Of a DNA stretch of 64,000 nt, positions 46,190 through 58,265 are shown in pieces (positions within the stretch are counted from its first letter, which is position 1; each line of letters starts with the position of its first letter). This stretch comes from Straminergon stramineum. Its lineage: Eukaryota > Streptophyta > Bryopsida > Hypnales > Calliergonaceae. The notes beneath the pieces were generated by a model. It was not told where the DNA came from. It saw nothing but the letters and a program-made list of their open reading frames with translations, and ran no database searches. The DNA is taken from NCBI GenBank assembly GCA_963920665.1, contig OY987267.1, positions 16,802,001-16,866,000 on the forward strand. The letters are read 5' to 3'. Made by a program: the position numbers and the translations under genes.

Positions 46190-47240
46190 TTGATGATGTT
46201 GATTCCATGTTGAATATTTTGTTTGGTTTGTTGAAAAAATCCTCAAAAAAAGAGCAATCCATCAAGCATTCTAGAATGAATTGAATGATATTCAAAATCT
46301 CTAAAAAATTGTTATAAAATTTGTTTGTTCTCTAGACGTGAGGTTGTGACTACATTATGTGATTCTTTGGAGTCAGTACTAGACTTTTTGAGTGATATTC
46401 CTACTTCTCAAGACGATAGATCTACAGTCCTATTGTTTAGTAAATTGAGAAACTTCAAATTCATATACGTTTTATACTTCTTGGTAGATATTTTGCACAG
46501 ATTGTTGAAGTTGTCCAAAATCTTTCAAAACAAACTTGTTGACATTTCATCTATAGAATCTATTGTCTATTGTGAAGACAAAAATTGCTTCAAATAGGTT
46601 GTGTTTTCTTGTCAATTATTGTGATTTGAATCACGACACATTCAACCCTAGTATAGGCTTTCATATGATATCTCAATTTGGACCCCCATCTAATTACCTT
46701 CGTTACTTACATAACATAATTTGGGGGGTCAATTTTGATAGTGTTCAAATGACTAGGGATCTTTCAAGGGTTGATTTAGAAGTTATTCGAGCTTGTCATT
46801 TCAAAAGTCATACATTGAAGCTTTGTGTAAGGCTTTGTATGCTAAGTTTATGAAAATGATGCAATTCATGCATTTAAAAATACTTAATCCCATTCGCAAG
46901 CCTCAAAAGCGAATTGGATTGAATTCTTTAGGTGCTATGTAGGTGGATATTCTTTTATAGCAATATGCTATAGAAAAATGGGTAGAAGGAAAATTCTTTC
47001 TTCCATTGGTAGATTGTACAACTTGTAAGTAAAAATTCTTTGTTTCCAAGCTAGAAGGGTCCATTGGGTGGATGGAAAGGACATTTGAAGACATGTGGGC
47101 TTCCATAAGCTAAAGCCCATTTTTGAAATTGAAGTATCCTAACCTACTAACTCTTGTAGAAATAGTGAAGTGCCAATGCGTGAGCACCACTACTTGTGAA
47201 CATGCTTTTTATCGGATGATCAACAACAATGGATGAAGTG
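46190..47240 (+). pseudogene. Dead hAT-family transposase (ZNF862-like)
   Basis: Plus-strand fragments resemble the hAT-type transposases related to vertebrate ZNF862. In order: SRREVVTTLCDSLESVLDFL (about 46337), LLFSKLRNFKFIYVLYFLVD, KIFQNKLVDISSI, then after a frameshift near 46570-46595 CDLNHDTFNPSIGFH and FGPPSNYLRYL (46563-46853), then back in the first frame ILNPIRKPQKRIGLNSLGAM, KFFLPLVDCTTCK and the C-terminal dimerisation motif KYPNLLTLVEIVKCQCVSTT with TTCEHAF at about 47190. At least five stops and two frame changes show it is inactive. Terminal repeats and target duplication were not found. Confidence 0.78.
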
Positions 47241-47299
47241 CATCATCCAAGTATGAGGACGAGCTCTGATTCATGATTCTGCAGCTAGGCGTTCTTGAT

Positions 47300-48090
47300 C
47301 CTGAGGGTGACCGTTAACCTCCATGCAACACAGGTGTTAAGTTGTACACTGTAGACAGAGGCTCTCTCTTCGTCTAGTATGATGCTTTGCTTCACGTAGT
47401 GTGTGTGTGAGGGCCAAGTTCTTGAGTGTGCTCTATGTTAAGAGCTATGGTATACTCTGCAACCGGCATGTTGCAGAGGCGAGTGTATGTCAGAGATATA
47501 TTTGGAGTATAATATATGCTTGACTGATTCTCAAGAGGTGTACGAGTACGTTTACTTGTTTTTGTAAAGATCCTGGATATTGTGTCAGTTTGTTGTCAAG
47601 TACTGCTTGCCTTTTAAATTCAACACTTTTCTTGTGCAAAATTCCATAAAGATTTAAGAATTGGAATTGCATGACAACTTTGAATATGGAAAGTGTCGTG
47701 CGAGTCTCTATCGAAGGGATGGAGAAAGAGTTTGACTTTCCACCTATGGATGCCATCTTATTGTTGAAGAATGGCACAAAGTTTTAATACTTATTTACAA
47801 ATCTAGAGAAGTACCTTATGAAGGTAATTGAAGATGTACTTGAAGAATTCAAGTTGAAAATCACGAACTCTAAACTCTTTTGATGTTTTGCAAACCTTCT
47901 TTGAACTATTCTTGACTCAATCTTGAACAAATTGGGTGGATCCTTGGCCTTTCAATTGATGAAGGGCACACCATGCCAAATTCAAATCATGTCAAGGATG
48001 TGTGGAGTTTAGTTTCAAAAGTGACATGTCTTTAAAAGAAGAGGATTGCAGTCTTTGCCAAATTAAGGTTGTAGGAGAGTGCTCGGTGAG
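47300..48090. other. Spacer upstream of the unknown spliced gene
   Basis: No protein recognised. The part after about 48050 is probably promoter of the gene that follows. Confidence 0.4.
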
Positions 48091-49374
48091 AATTTGATAT
48101 TAGAGGAAATGAACCAGTAGATTTGGCTAATTACGGAGAGGATGCAACCTGTGCCCAAGGATAAAAAAAACCCGGCTCCTTCTACAGGGAGGAGGGAAAT
48201 TAGCAGGGCAGCTCCGAAAACTTCCCGAACGCTGCTCATCACACTGTTGTGCAGCGACAGATTGCAACAGCAGCAAGTTAAGTTACAACAGATTTGCGAA
48301 GTCCGACACAGTGGCGTGCAAATCTGCCTTTGACCGTCGTCATCGTCAGAACACAGAACGCCCTGCAGCAGAGTAGTCAGTCAGTGACGATGATCATGTC
48401 CCTGCAAAAGGATTGAGCTCCAGTGACCGAATCACCTTCCTCGCTCAACTCTCAACAGCGAGTCAGCGTCTCAGCGACGTTGCGCAAACGACGCATTGGC
48501 TTTTCTCATCAATTTGGGGCCTTCATTGCCTTGGACTCTTGCTCTGTCACTTCTGTTCGGGGACCCAGGTAGGGTGCAGTTTTCTGACCGCTCGGGTCTG
48601 TTGCGCCACGTGAATCTGGAGGCAAAGTGAATTTGGCTCTTCATGGGGTTCTTTATGGCCTGTTCTGGTGCTGGGTAGGGAGCCAGACGCTTTGGAGTTA
48701 ATGAAGGGTTAGGGTTTCATGGGATGGTTTAGTTGATGCGAGGAATGATCCAATTTTGTGACTGTGGGGGTTTACGAGATGCCTTTGGATGGGAGTGGTC
48801 AGAAATCTACAGTAGGGTTTGTGTTGTGTAGTGGGGTTATGGGATTCGGGGTGTTGAGAGAGTTCTGATGGTGATCGGAATTTGGGATTTGGGATCTCAG
48901 GTGTCTCTGTCGTTTCTGTTCTTTGGGAAGTTAGGTTTTAGGCTCTGCTTGCCTGCGTGCTCAGGTCTCCATGTAGCAGCGATACGACGGGAAAATTTGC
49001 CTAATTATTCTCTTAATTGCTGCTCCTGTCGTTTCGCGATTTCATGAAGAGGAGTGTTTTGTTTAGGGAGGCTTTTAGGGTTTAGGGCAATGCTAGCGGT
49101 GGTTTGGGTCTTTGCGATTTCGTTTCTTGGAATGTTCCAATTTTATGATTCCAGCGCTTGCCCAAAGGTTTTGGGTGGGAAGCAGACTAAAATTAGGGTT
49201 TTCTTTTGTAATGTGTAGTTGATCCGCGCTGTTGATGATAATACGAATTTTGAGTTGTGGATAACAGGGCAGCACAGGGCTGCGGAAGATCGGGATCTAG
49301 GTTGGATTCTTCGAAGGATCAGAGCTCTTTCAAATTGGTGCATGTGGAGGTATCTATATTGATTATTAAAGATC

Positions 49375-51945
49375 ATGCCGTCGGACGTATTGATGAATCG
49401 TCACATGGCCAAGCTGGGCATGGCACCGCAACCTGTGTCATGGTCAGACGGCACTCTGACCATTCATGAGGTGTCCAAGTTTTTCTCCGTTCCCATCGCT
49501 GAGGCTGCGGCGAAGCTTAGTGAGCAGCTTGACCCCATTCACCTCGTAGCAGATGCAATGTCTTTGCAGTCATGGAAGAATGAACATCCTGATGCTTTTA
49601 GAGAATTAGTTCGCAGTTGTTAACATTTTAGTGTTTCTTTTGTTGTCGCTTGTTTAATCTTTCCAGATGATTCACTTGAATTTTTCAGACGTCAAAAATT
49701 GACCTAAAAATGCAATACTTTATGGATAACTTAGTGACGTTGTGAAAATAATTGGATATGATTTTCCCCAAGATCGAATCTTATTTCATGCTGTACGATA
49801 TGGAGGATTGTTACACGAATAACTGTGGATTTCGATCCTTGAAATATATACGGAGTAGTGACAGCTTTTCATTGTTCTCCGTAATGAGATTACCGTACTT
49901 ATTGATAATTTGAAATTGACTGTCAGCTTTCCACCTTGACGTGGACATTGTACTATAGAAGCTGATATATGTAATGTGTACATATCTTCAGGTTTTGAAA
50001 AGGTAGGTTCTTGACGCTTTTTGAGACTCTAAGACTCTTCTTCAGAGGATACCCGACCTATGAAAATCACCTACGCACGAGGACTAATTGGATCTTATTC
50101 GATTCGATTCGTTCTCTCCATGATATTGTAGACTCTGGACTGGGTCTTACATTAGTGCATAATTCGGGGTGTTCACTTTCTCTGAAAATACGTTGGTCAT
50201 GGGCCAGGTGTTTGTGGGAGTGTTCTTCAGCGCATCTGCAAGGAAAATGGCATTGCACGGTGGCCGTATCGCAAGGTATAGTATTGTAGACGATGCCCCT
50301 GTGCTGATACTGACCCAATTTCGACTGTTGATGAACTAACACTATGTACAATTATCATGCATTTAAGGTCTTGAAATGTATGGCTCTAGTAGATAGTGTT
50401 AGTTTTAGGTTCTGTGTTGGTTTTGGGTGTGCTTATCCTAATGTGCTTCTGATGAAAGTCCGGCATCTATGTCGGTGGTTTTAGGATTCACGTTTGAAAG
50501 ATTCATCACAGACGATTGGAATCTGTGCTTGTAGCGCAGTTCTTCTTGTGCTTAGGGCATGCCTCTTTTCCGCGTGGACAGTCCTGAGAAGATTATGGTG
50601 ATTATGGTTGTTTCAGGTTACGGCAGGGAAGTCAGTAGAAGAAATTATTGAAGAGGGCCTTAAGGAGTTGGCAACCAACCCCGGAGCCTACAAAATTGCC
50701 GAAAAGCAGCCACCACCTATGCCTGAAAATACTTCAGGATCGCCCTTAGCAACACCGCCAATCTCAGGCACTCTAATGTAAGTCTTCAGTCCCTATTCTT
50801 GCGATTCTATGGCATGGAAGACGTCTTCAAGAGAATTCTCATGATTTTCCTAATTTAGCGTTTTTCTTGGTCTTCAGTGCTCTCGTATGCTGGAGTTTTT
50901 CGCAAGAATTTTTTTAATTGTCCCTACCCCAAGGAGAGAGACAAGTAGCAATGTTTCGAAATTGTAGAAATTTTTGGTGTCCAATGAAAACCAGACTTGT
51001 TTAAAAGCAATAGCAGCTTGTTGAGGCCCATCATTCCAAAGAATGAATTTCTTTTGTTTAGTAGAATTGTACCATGTGGTTTTAGGATAGTGGCATTCTA
51101 AGATCGTCAGAGTTTTTTGACAATTTTCAACCAGCGAAGATTATACAGAGGATTGTATTGAAGATTATATGCAAAGAGATACATGAATATTATTCATTTT
51201 TATTTGGGGTAGAGACGCTTGTTTTTTAGTTCAAACCTCTAGAGACTATCCTGATGCTGTCAGAGTTGCTGAGTATGATTTAGATGTACACTTTTAAATT
51301 TTGATTGAGTGTTGATTTTGTTTCTGCAGCGTGCCAGACGCCGCTATGAATATCCGACACCCGTCCCCTAAAAGACTGGCACGGCAACATCAGGAAGCCG
51401 CAACAGTTCAGCCTTCACAAGCGCAAAAGTCTACACAAAGGACTGTCTCAGCAGCAGCGCAGACTAGGAGTCCTGCTCAGGGGAATAATACTCCACCAAC
51501 GAGAGTCAACCAACTGAGCACCCCACCGCATATGCATAGTAGCCCCGCAACAGCCCCAATTCCTCCGAAGCAGAAGCCTGCTTCAACAGTCGATGATTTC
51601 AAAATGGGATTCCCATCAAAAGGTCTTCGCAGGCATTCTACTCGGTGGTGGGGATCTTCTGAGAAAGAGACGGCAGCAACAACAGCAGAAGATCGAGATA
51701 TCGAATTGGAGAGTTCAGTGGAGGGCTTGGATAGTGTCAGTGAAGCGGGCTTTCCAACTGCCTCCAGCTTGCTTGTCAGAACCAGGAGGAAGGCATCTCA
51801 ACGGGGTCGCGACTCTATTGCGCATGCAGTTACCCGCGGGTATGGACTTCATAAGCTTGGAGCAAAAGACGCAGCCACATTGAGATTTGTGTTTGGAGAT
51901 TATCTGCCCGAGCATTGGACATCTGCCTTCCCTCCTGTGCCTTGA
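49375..51945 (+). CDS. Spliced plant gene of unknown function, probably with an 11-nt microexon
   Basis: A GC-rich leader exon (about 48100-48568) ends at CAG|GTAGGG; the next exon starts at 49268 and holds the ATG at 49375. Proposed coding exons are 49375-49615, 49992-50002, 50617-50777 and 51330-51945, giving 342 residues. Junctions 3 to 4 (AAT|GTAAGT to TGCAG|C) are in phase. The 11-nt exon (TTCAG|GTTTTGAAAAG|GTAGGT) joins RELVR to SFEK and VTAGKSVEEIIEEGL in frame; without it exons 2 and 3 do not connect through a good donor. The N terminus (SDGTLTIHEVSKFFSVPIAE) is helical; a Pro/Gln/Ser-rich centre follows, then GLRRHSTRWWGSS and a conserved-looking end GYGLHKLGAKDAATLRFVFG plus DYLPEHW. 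I do not recognise the family; a faint likeness of FFSVPIAEAAAKL to RWP-RK domains is not enough. The GTTGTT donor of exon 2 is weak. Confidence 0.6.
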
Positions 51946-51949
51946 GGGA

Positions 51950-52845
51950 TTGTTTTGTGCCGAAAATTGATTGTTGAGGCCTTCTGTAGAAGTTGATGGA
52001 GTGCTCAGGCCCCTGTGCTTGCACTCTATCGAAAACTGCTGTGAGTTGCCATCTGTTTCGAATGTGGTCTGATCTCATCTGCTTAAAATTGCCTTTGGCA
52101 ATGATAGTGATGCTTCAGGAGCTGAGGATGTCGCAATAGACAAGTGCCCTATCTTCAAACCTTATGAGCGTTTTGGATACCGAGAATGTTTGTTTTAGGA
52201 ATTTAAGAACTTATGACTTCTTCAGGACACTCCAGCCTGAAATCTTGTGGGGGTTGTAATCGGAAGATTAAAAAAAATTTGAGCAAATGGATGGATTATA
52301 TTATTGCTAAGCTTGTAATACTATCCCATGTAATTCATGCCAGGACTAGCAGTGATCCCAGAACTAGTTTATGGATTTTAGTGCAATATGCTACCTTTAA
52401 GATAGACGTGCATCAATTTTGGCTACCTTGAGACAAAGTAATATTAAAAAAAATAGAGAAGAAAAGATTTTGCAAGTTGTAAAGGATTATTGGGAGAAAT
52501 TTAACACAAAATCAACTAAATAGATGCTAATTCTAATGTCAATCTCAGTGGTGAATTTCAATTAGAAAAAGTTGGTTCTTTTTTTGGTTTACACTAGACT
52601 AATAATGAAATTTAGTGTTACCACAATAATTGATTTGAAAGTGTTATAAATTTTTACTTTTTTAATGAACAATTTTTACCAAGAGCGTAGATATCAATTC
52701 TATTTGAGGAGGGTCTCTATGAACATAGTTGGTAGAAATAGTCATTTAGAGGAAATTTGTATAGAATTTTTAAATCAATTAGAAGGGTTAACATTCAATT
52801 TCATTATTAGTGTATTATAATAGAACTCATTTCTTGTCTCAATCT
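51950..52845. other. 3' flank of the unknown spliced gene
   Basis: The 3' UTR probably runs to about 52200-52440; beyond this the sequence becomes AT-rich spacer. No further gene seen. Confidence 0.45.
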
Positions 52846-52851
52846 ACTTAA

Positions 52852-53524
52852 CCCCTAAAGTTCTAAAGAGCCCACTTTGGACTTTAAATATGTGTGGTTC
52901 TGTTAACTTCATATTTTGGAATTATTGCATGGATTTTTTCAAAAACCTTATTTATAATCATCGAGCTCTACAAGTGAAGCTTTGTCTCATACTGTATCAA
53001 TAAGTATTGCAAAACTTATAAATGTATTTTCAATTTCATTGTCATAGTGGGTAGTTAAAAAAGAGTTATATTTAAAATAATTGAATTTTTAAATTTGATT
53101 GGATAGATTAATATGCAATCAGGAAGCTTTGAATAATTCCATTTTGACTAATGAAATGGAAATTATAAGGAGTTTCATTTTGGAGGCAATGAGGGTAGGA
53201 AAAAACATACAAAGACTTTTCTTGAACTCAAATTCTTTAAAAATTTAAAGAAAACAAAAAAGATGGATTTTTTGCTTAGTAGAATTTTCTCACCACTGAG
53301 ATTGACAACTTTCAATTTTATGTCAAAATTATTAGCAATTTGGATTTTTCATAATTTTTAAAGATGAATATGAAATTGGTTTTTGAAGATTATTTTTTTG
53401 TATAATCTCTCAACCCATTCCCACACATTTTGACTGAAATACACAAATTATAGGACACCCATACTATTCATTAAAAGAAAAAATGAAAACAAAATTTCTC
53501 CTATAGGAAGGGCTCAAAGAAGGG
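52852..53524 (+). mobile_element. Family A repeat, copy with intact left TTAA
   Basis: TTAA at 52848-52851 precedes CCCCTAAAGTTCTAAAGAGC; the right end read inward is CCCTTCTTTGAGCCC with flank TTAG. The diagnostic block GAAGCTTTGAATAATTCC then AATGAAATGGAAATTATAAG (about 53125) ties it to 12235-13150 and 20565-21432. No coding capacity. Confidence 0.55.
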
Positions 53525-53529
53525 TTAGA

Positions 53530-55212
53530 AAAAACTAGTTTTGTTTATAAGTTTAGGCACTGTCATTTTGGAATTAGTGGGGATTTCCACTATTAAATTT
53601 GAGAAGATGTACGTCAGCAATTATTTAACTAAAATATCATATGGTTGGATTCATGAAAGAATTTTAAAAATAAAGATTTTGGCCTTGCTCTGGAAAAGAG
53701 TATTTTGTTGCAATTTTAGGTTTCAAATCCTTGTTGAATTTCAGGGTTTAACATTGTTTTAGCATTGAGCCAAAGCACTAAAATTTGTTGATCACTATGC
53801 ATCCAATTGCCAACTTCTTATGTTTCTTATGACTTAATTTGGAGGTTCAAAGCTTTCAAAGTTAGTTTCTCTAACCTTGAAAAAATTGTTTTGAAAATTT
53901 TGTCAATGACAATGGTAGAATATTTTGCTTTTTTCCTTGAGTCTTAGCCCAAACAAAGTTGGGTGGATTTGCTACTTTCTATGACACTAAAAATACTTAT
54001 GGTTTACTATATAGCATTGAAAAAGCATTGAGAATGTCTTCTAAAGGACCATGATGTATTTGGGACAAAGCTTCTCATATTGTAATTTTCTAGTGTAGTG
54101 AGCCCAAATGACCATTTTTTTCCTTCAAATCCAACTACATAAAATTGTACTAGATTATTATTAAGATTTTGTAGAAATCAAGTTAATCAAGCGTGCATTA
54201 ATTGGACACCATATAAATGAATAAGATATGAATTTTCAAAGTATTGTTTGAAGGTATACCAAACAATGATACTAGGTTCTTCTAAACTTTCATGTTTTGA
54301 TTGTATACATCTTGCATTATCAAAATCTAGGTTTTAGTGTTGCTTTTGATCCAACTGTGAGTGTTGGATTTGTACAATGATGATTCTAGGTGCACAAACC
54401 TTTTCAATACAAAAATCATCACCTTCATTTTTAGATGACTTTTTATAGAAGGATGCATTTGTAGGTGTACATTGTGTAGGATGAGTAGTGGAAAAGGTAC
54501 CCCAATTTAGAGATTTTATAGATATTGGAAATTCCATGGCCAACAACAACCCATGCATATCAACCCTTTTTTGGCACCATAGGGCCAGATTGCACCATTT
54601 CAAAATAATTGTTTACTTTTCGCTAGAAAAAAATAATCTTTTCTCACTAGAAGTTTTCCATTTCTATTTAAAATGTGGATGAATGTGATTAAAATGTATT
54701 TTCTGGTCCAAAAGATGAATGTATGTAGAAATACAATACTTCACACCAAATTTTCAGTGATCACCATCTTGTCACTTTTTCAAAAAGGAAACAATAAGGA
54801 CTGATGCATACGTAGGCACACTTCCCAAGCAATCTACACACCCATTGAAGACAACCTCGTTTGTACACAATTATCGAACAATTTAATTCCGCACTTGACT
54901 TGACAACCTTTGATTCTATCCTATATTAAAAAGCATTGGGATTTGGGAAACATGAAAAAAGAATTATAAACATTACAGAATGATACTCTTCATTATGCCA
55001 AGTCAAAATGCCAGAACTTTCCAGAACGGTGATCTGTGAAACTTTGGGACAGTGAGCTGAGCTTATTATTTTTATAGAGCCTGATGACAGCATTCCAAGG
55101 TACTGGGCACAACTGAAGAGAGGATCTCATTTGGAGGCGGGTGGAAGGAGAAAGGACTTTGGTTGGTCACTTGTACCGCAGAGTTGAGATCCGTTGGTGG
55201 AGTTAAGGTAAC
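53530..55212. other. Intergenic spacer with an orphan promoter-like patch
   Basis: Mostly AT-rich. At 55014-55026 GAACTTTCCAGAA is a perfect three-unit heat-shock element, followed by a TATA-like TTTTTATAG at about 55067, but I find no gene downstream before the element at 55217. Confidence 0.4.
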
Positions 55213-55216
55213 TTAA

Positions 55217-55439
55217 CCCTTAAACGTCGACACGGACGTTTTACGTCCGATGGATGACAAAAAATTCTCCTGTATAGGACAGAGGTGCAACTATTCATCC
55301 TTGGCATCAGGGGGTGAAAAGGGAAGATCTTCAACAGTAGTTTGACCTCCAATGGATATTTTTGGTATTTTCAAAATAGATGATGTCACACAGTTCCAAA
55401 AGACATGATTTCCATGGTCACTAGTCTATCCTTCAAGGG
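55217..55439. mobile_element. TTAA-type MITE (223 bp)
   Basis: TTAA at 55213-55216 precedes CCCTTAAACG; the right end read inward is CCCTTGAAGG with flank TGAA (a one-base change from TTAA). It shares TCCGATGGA near the left, TTTGACCTCCAATG in the middle and a CCAT(G/A)GTCAC-like block near the right with 56819-57049. Confidence 0.55.
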
Positions 55440-55579
55440 TGAAGGTATGCACATTTGCAATCATCACTAATTTAATTGCAACCGAGCATTGCTACACACT
55501 TAGGAAACATAAATTATTCTCATTGGATCTTACTAGGAATTGAAAGAGAATTTCAACATAGTTTTTGTGTTTGTGTTTG

Positions 55580-55870
55580 TTTTTGACACAAATGCAACGG
55601 AATTTCATTGCAAAGGAACTTCAATATACTTGAGCATGCATTATTTGCTTACCAAAGGAATAAGTTATGATGTTTCAAAATGCAAATTATTAGTATGTCA
55701 AAAACCAACACTAAACCCTTGAAGATTTTCAGGTTTTAATTGTATACATTTTTTGTAATCAATATCTAAATTTTTGTGATATATTTTTTGGAAACAAATG
55801 AAATGGAATTCCATTGTAAGGGGCAAAATACAAGATTGACAACTACTAGTGCCCTGCTGTGAAAACAAGG
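55580..55870 (-). mobile_element. Two retroposon tails close together
   Basis: At about 55580-55620 and 55790-55870 the minus strand reads TGCAATGAAATTCCGTTGC and ACAATGGAATTCCATTTCAT, each followed by T/G-poor A-rich tails. These are the same 3' ends as at 39414-39499. The 5' limits are unclear. Confidence 0.45.
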
Positions 55871-55989
55871 ACCACAAATTGACCACACAAAGAGAGCCAA
55901 TCTACGACAAAAATGGGCAATGCCCATTGGGTGCAATGCGGAGAGATGCTTTTTTGTTTTGAATGAGTGTTGTCTATCGGGCAATGTTA

Positions 55990-56814
55990 ATTATGGGTGT
56001 ATATACCTTACTCGCTAAGGTATAAGACTTATTTCCAACAAGGGACCTATTTGTGCAAGATAGGGTGACCTATTTTCATGAACGAGGAAAATACAATGTT
56101 GATTGTGGTCTTCATTGTTGTATGATGAATAACACATTGACACCTAATAAAGTTGCTTAGACCAATTTTTTAGTTTTGCACTTTTCAAAAACAATAGGTT
56201 TGCCTCTGAACCGCAAACAAGTTGGATTGTAATCTACACTTCCTTAATTTCTACTAATTTTAAACTTGATGGAAATGTAGCAAAAAACAGTGCAATCTTC
56301 ATTATTTATATTCCTTGAGTGGAGAAAATTATCCCTTAACCTTCGTTGAATTGGACATGCTAAAATGCTTAACATTGTCAGAAATAGGTTATATACTTCT
56401 TGCCACGGAATGAGATGAAATAAAACCTAAATAAGCTTAAGTTAAGTTTCTCTTGTGACCCAGTGGCATTGAACCATGAGCGCAGCAGCCTCAGCTGGCT
56501 TGTGACTTGTGAGGGCTAGCAATTGCTGTGGAGAGAATTGATGTTATACTGAATGAGTACCTTACAAGTTTCTAAGTTGGACCCCTACCTCTCTCATTCT
56601 TCGGTATGATAATAAGTTATCATCACTTCAGTGTACAGTAAAATTCCTTGTTCACAAATGTGGCTAAATTTAGCAACACTTCTACTTCTACCCAAACTCC
56701 TTTTTGCCAAAACAGGGAATGGGAATACCAAAACACAGTGTTGAATTAGGAAGTTTAGCTCAATATTTAGTGTATAACCTAAGCTAATTGTGAGAATTAC
56801 AATCACATTTGGGA
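55990..56814. other. Intergenic spacer
   Basis: No gene, RNA or bounded repeat recognised. Confidence 0.45.
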
Positions 56815-56818
56815 TTAA

Positions 56819-57049
56819 CCTTGTAAGGACGCTACCGACCACAGTGGTCCGATGGACGATGAAGCATCATTGTATGTAAGACAAAGGTGTATATGTTTAT
56901 CCTCGGAATTTTTGTGCAAATCGGGGACATCATTCCCCAATAGTTTAACCTCCAATGAGTGCTTTTGTTTTTTTTAAAGTAGATAATTCACAGTGTACTA
57001 AAAAAGGATAATGTCCATAGTGACAACTAACCAGCCCGTCCTTACAAGG
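56819..57049. mobile_element. TTAA-type MITE (231 bp) with perfect 13-bp terminal repeats
   Basis: TTAA flanks both sides (56815-56818 and 57050-57053). The ends are CCTTGTAAGGACG on both strands, a perfect 13-bp inverted repeat. Internal blocks match 55217-55439. No coding capacity. The combination of TTAA duplication and CCxT-starting terminal repeats is the piggyBac pattern. Confidence 0.75.
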
Positions 57050-57189
57050 TTAATGCAAGCCCCCTCCCCCGAGGGGATTTTTTTTTTGGACCAGTGTCCC
57101 CTGTGTTGGCTTCACTGCACAGGCCAGATTTTGGAGGGACATATTCACAGTGGTCAGATTGTGACAAATCTGGCAATAAATCGCCAAAG

Positions 57190-58060
57190 AAAAAAATACT
57201 GCTCCCCCCCTTGTGCCACTAACCTAAAATTGCCTTCATCACTTTCATTGTACATCTCCAAAATCAATATGTTCCTATGTGGAAGAAACGATTTTAAAAC
57301 TACTACCAAACGAAACTTTGACTCTCCATAACTTTTGCATCCGGTATCCAAATGTAGCATTCTTTGGTGCATTGGAACCTCCATTCACTTGCCAACAAGA
57401 AAATCAATGAAAATGTGAACAATCTAATAATAGAAACAAGGCACAATAAGGAATTGTAGCAAAAAGTGGCCGGGGTTTTGGGGTGCACACTGCACACCTT
57501 ACTGGTACAGTGGCCCGGTCATGTCTGGGCCTCTGTCAGTGAGGGTGTCTGGTCCATCTCTGTATTGTACTCTGCTGGACATGAAGTTTAACCGTCATAT
57601 CTCAACTGATCAAATTACAGCTGGAATTCCCTTGTGGGTAGTAGGAACATAAAAATTTATTTACCCAACCCCGCTTGCCTGATTGTGAAACTCAATCCTA
57701 TGAATTCACCTGAAAATTCATGAAATGCATTGAATGATGTGTCCCCTATGCAATAAAACTCCGTTTCATTCGTGTCAAAAAAAAAAGAAAAAAAAGAAAT
57801 TGGCATTGATGCCTTCAAGTTAAGGTGGGTGCCTCAAAACAAACACTTTTTTGCTCCTATGCCCAATTGTTATAGTTAGAGTGGTCACTTGAAAGGAGGT
57901 TTTAATGCACCAAAGAATATGGCATTTGGATCTTGTATGCAAAAGTTAGGAAGGAATAAAGCTTGGTTCTAAAATAGTTTTTTCTACATAGGTACATAAT
58001 TGATTTTGGAGATGTGGATAGAGTGAAGATGGCAATTTAGGGTCATTGGTACAAGGGGGG
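57190..58060. repeat. Inverted family B copies around a retroposon
   Basis: 57190-57480 is family B on the minus strand and 57890-58060 family B on the plus strand. Between them 57490-57795 (plus) ends AAACTCCGTTTCATTCGTG then TCAAAAAAAAAA, the retroposon tail seen elsewhere. A 17-nt G run follows at 58055-58071. Confidence 0.55.
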
Positions 58061-58265
58061 GGGGGGGGGGGAGCTAACACATTATGGTAGACACATCCAT
58101 ACCCAAGCATTGTATTTTAATTATTTTGAATCCCACTTGCAATCTAAATGGTGTTAGTATTGAGAAATTTCCACATTTTGCATAATAGATTTATATAAAA
58201 TTGTGCTAGCACCTAGTTTTGATATATTTAGGGCTAAAATGAGTTAGGTAACTCTACCTAGTGAA

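Noticed and set aside
49257..49469. Alternate-frame open reading frame at the start of the unknown gene
   Set aside because: Begins without an ATG in good context and does not connect in phase with the downstream exons.
49400..49520. RWP-RK domain in the unknown gene
   Set aside because: Only a dozen residues look similar and the diagnostic RWPxRK core is absent.
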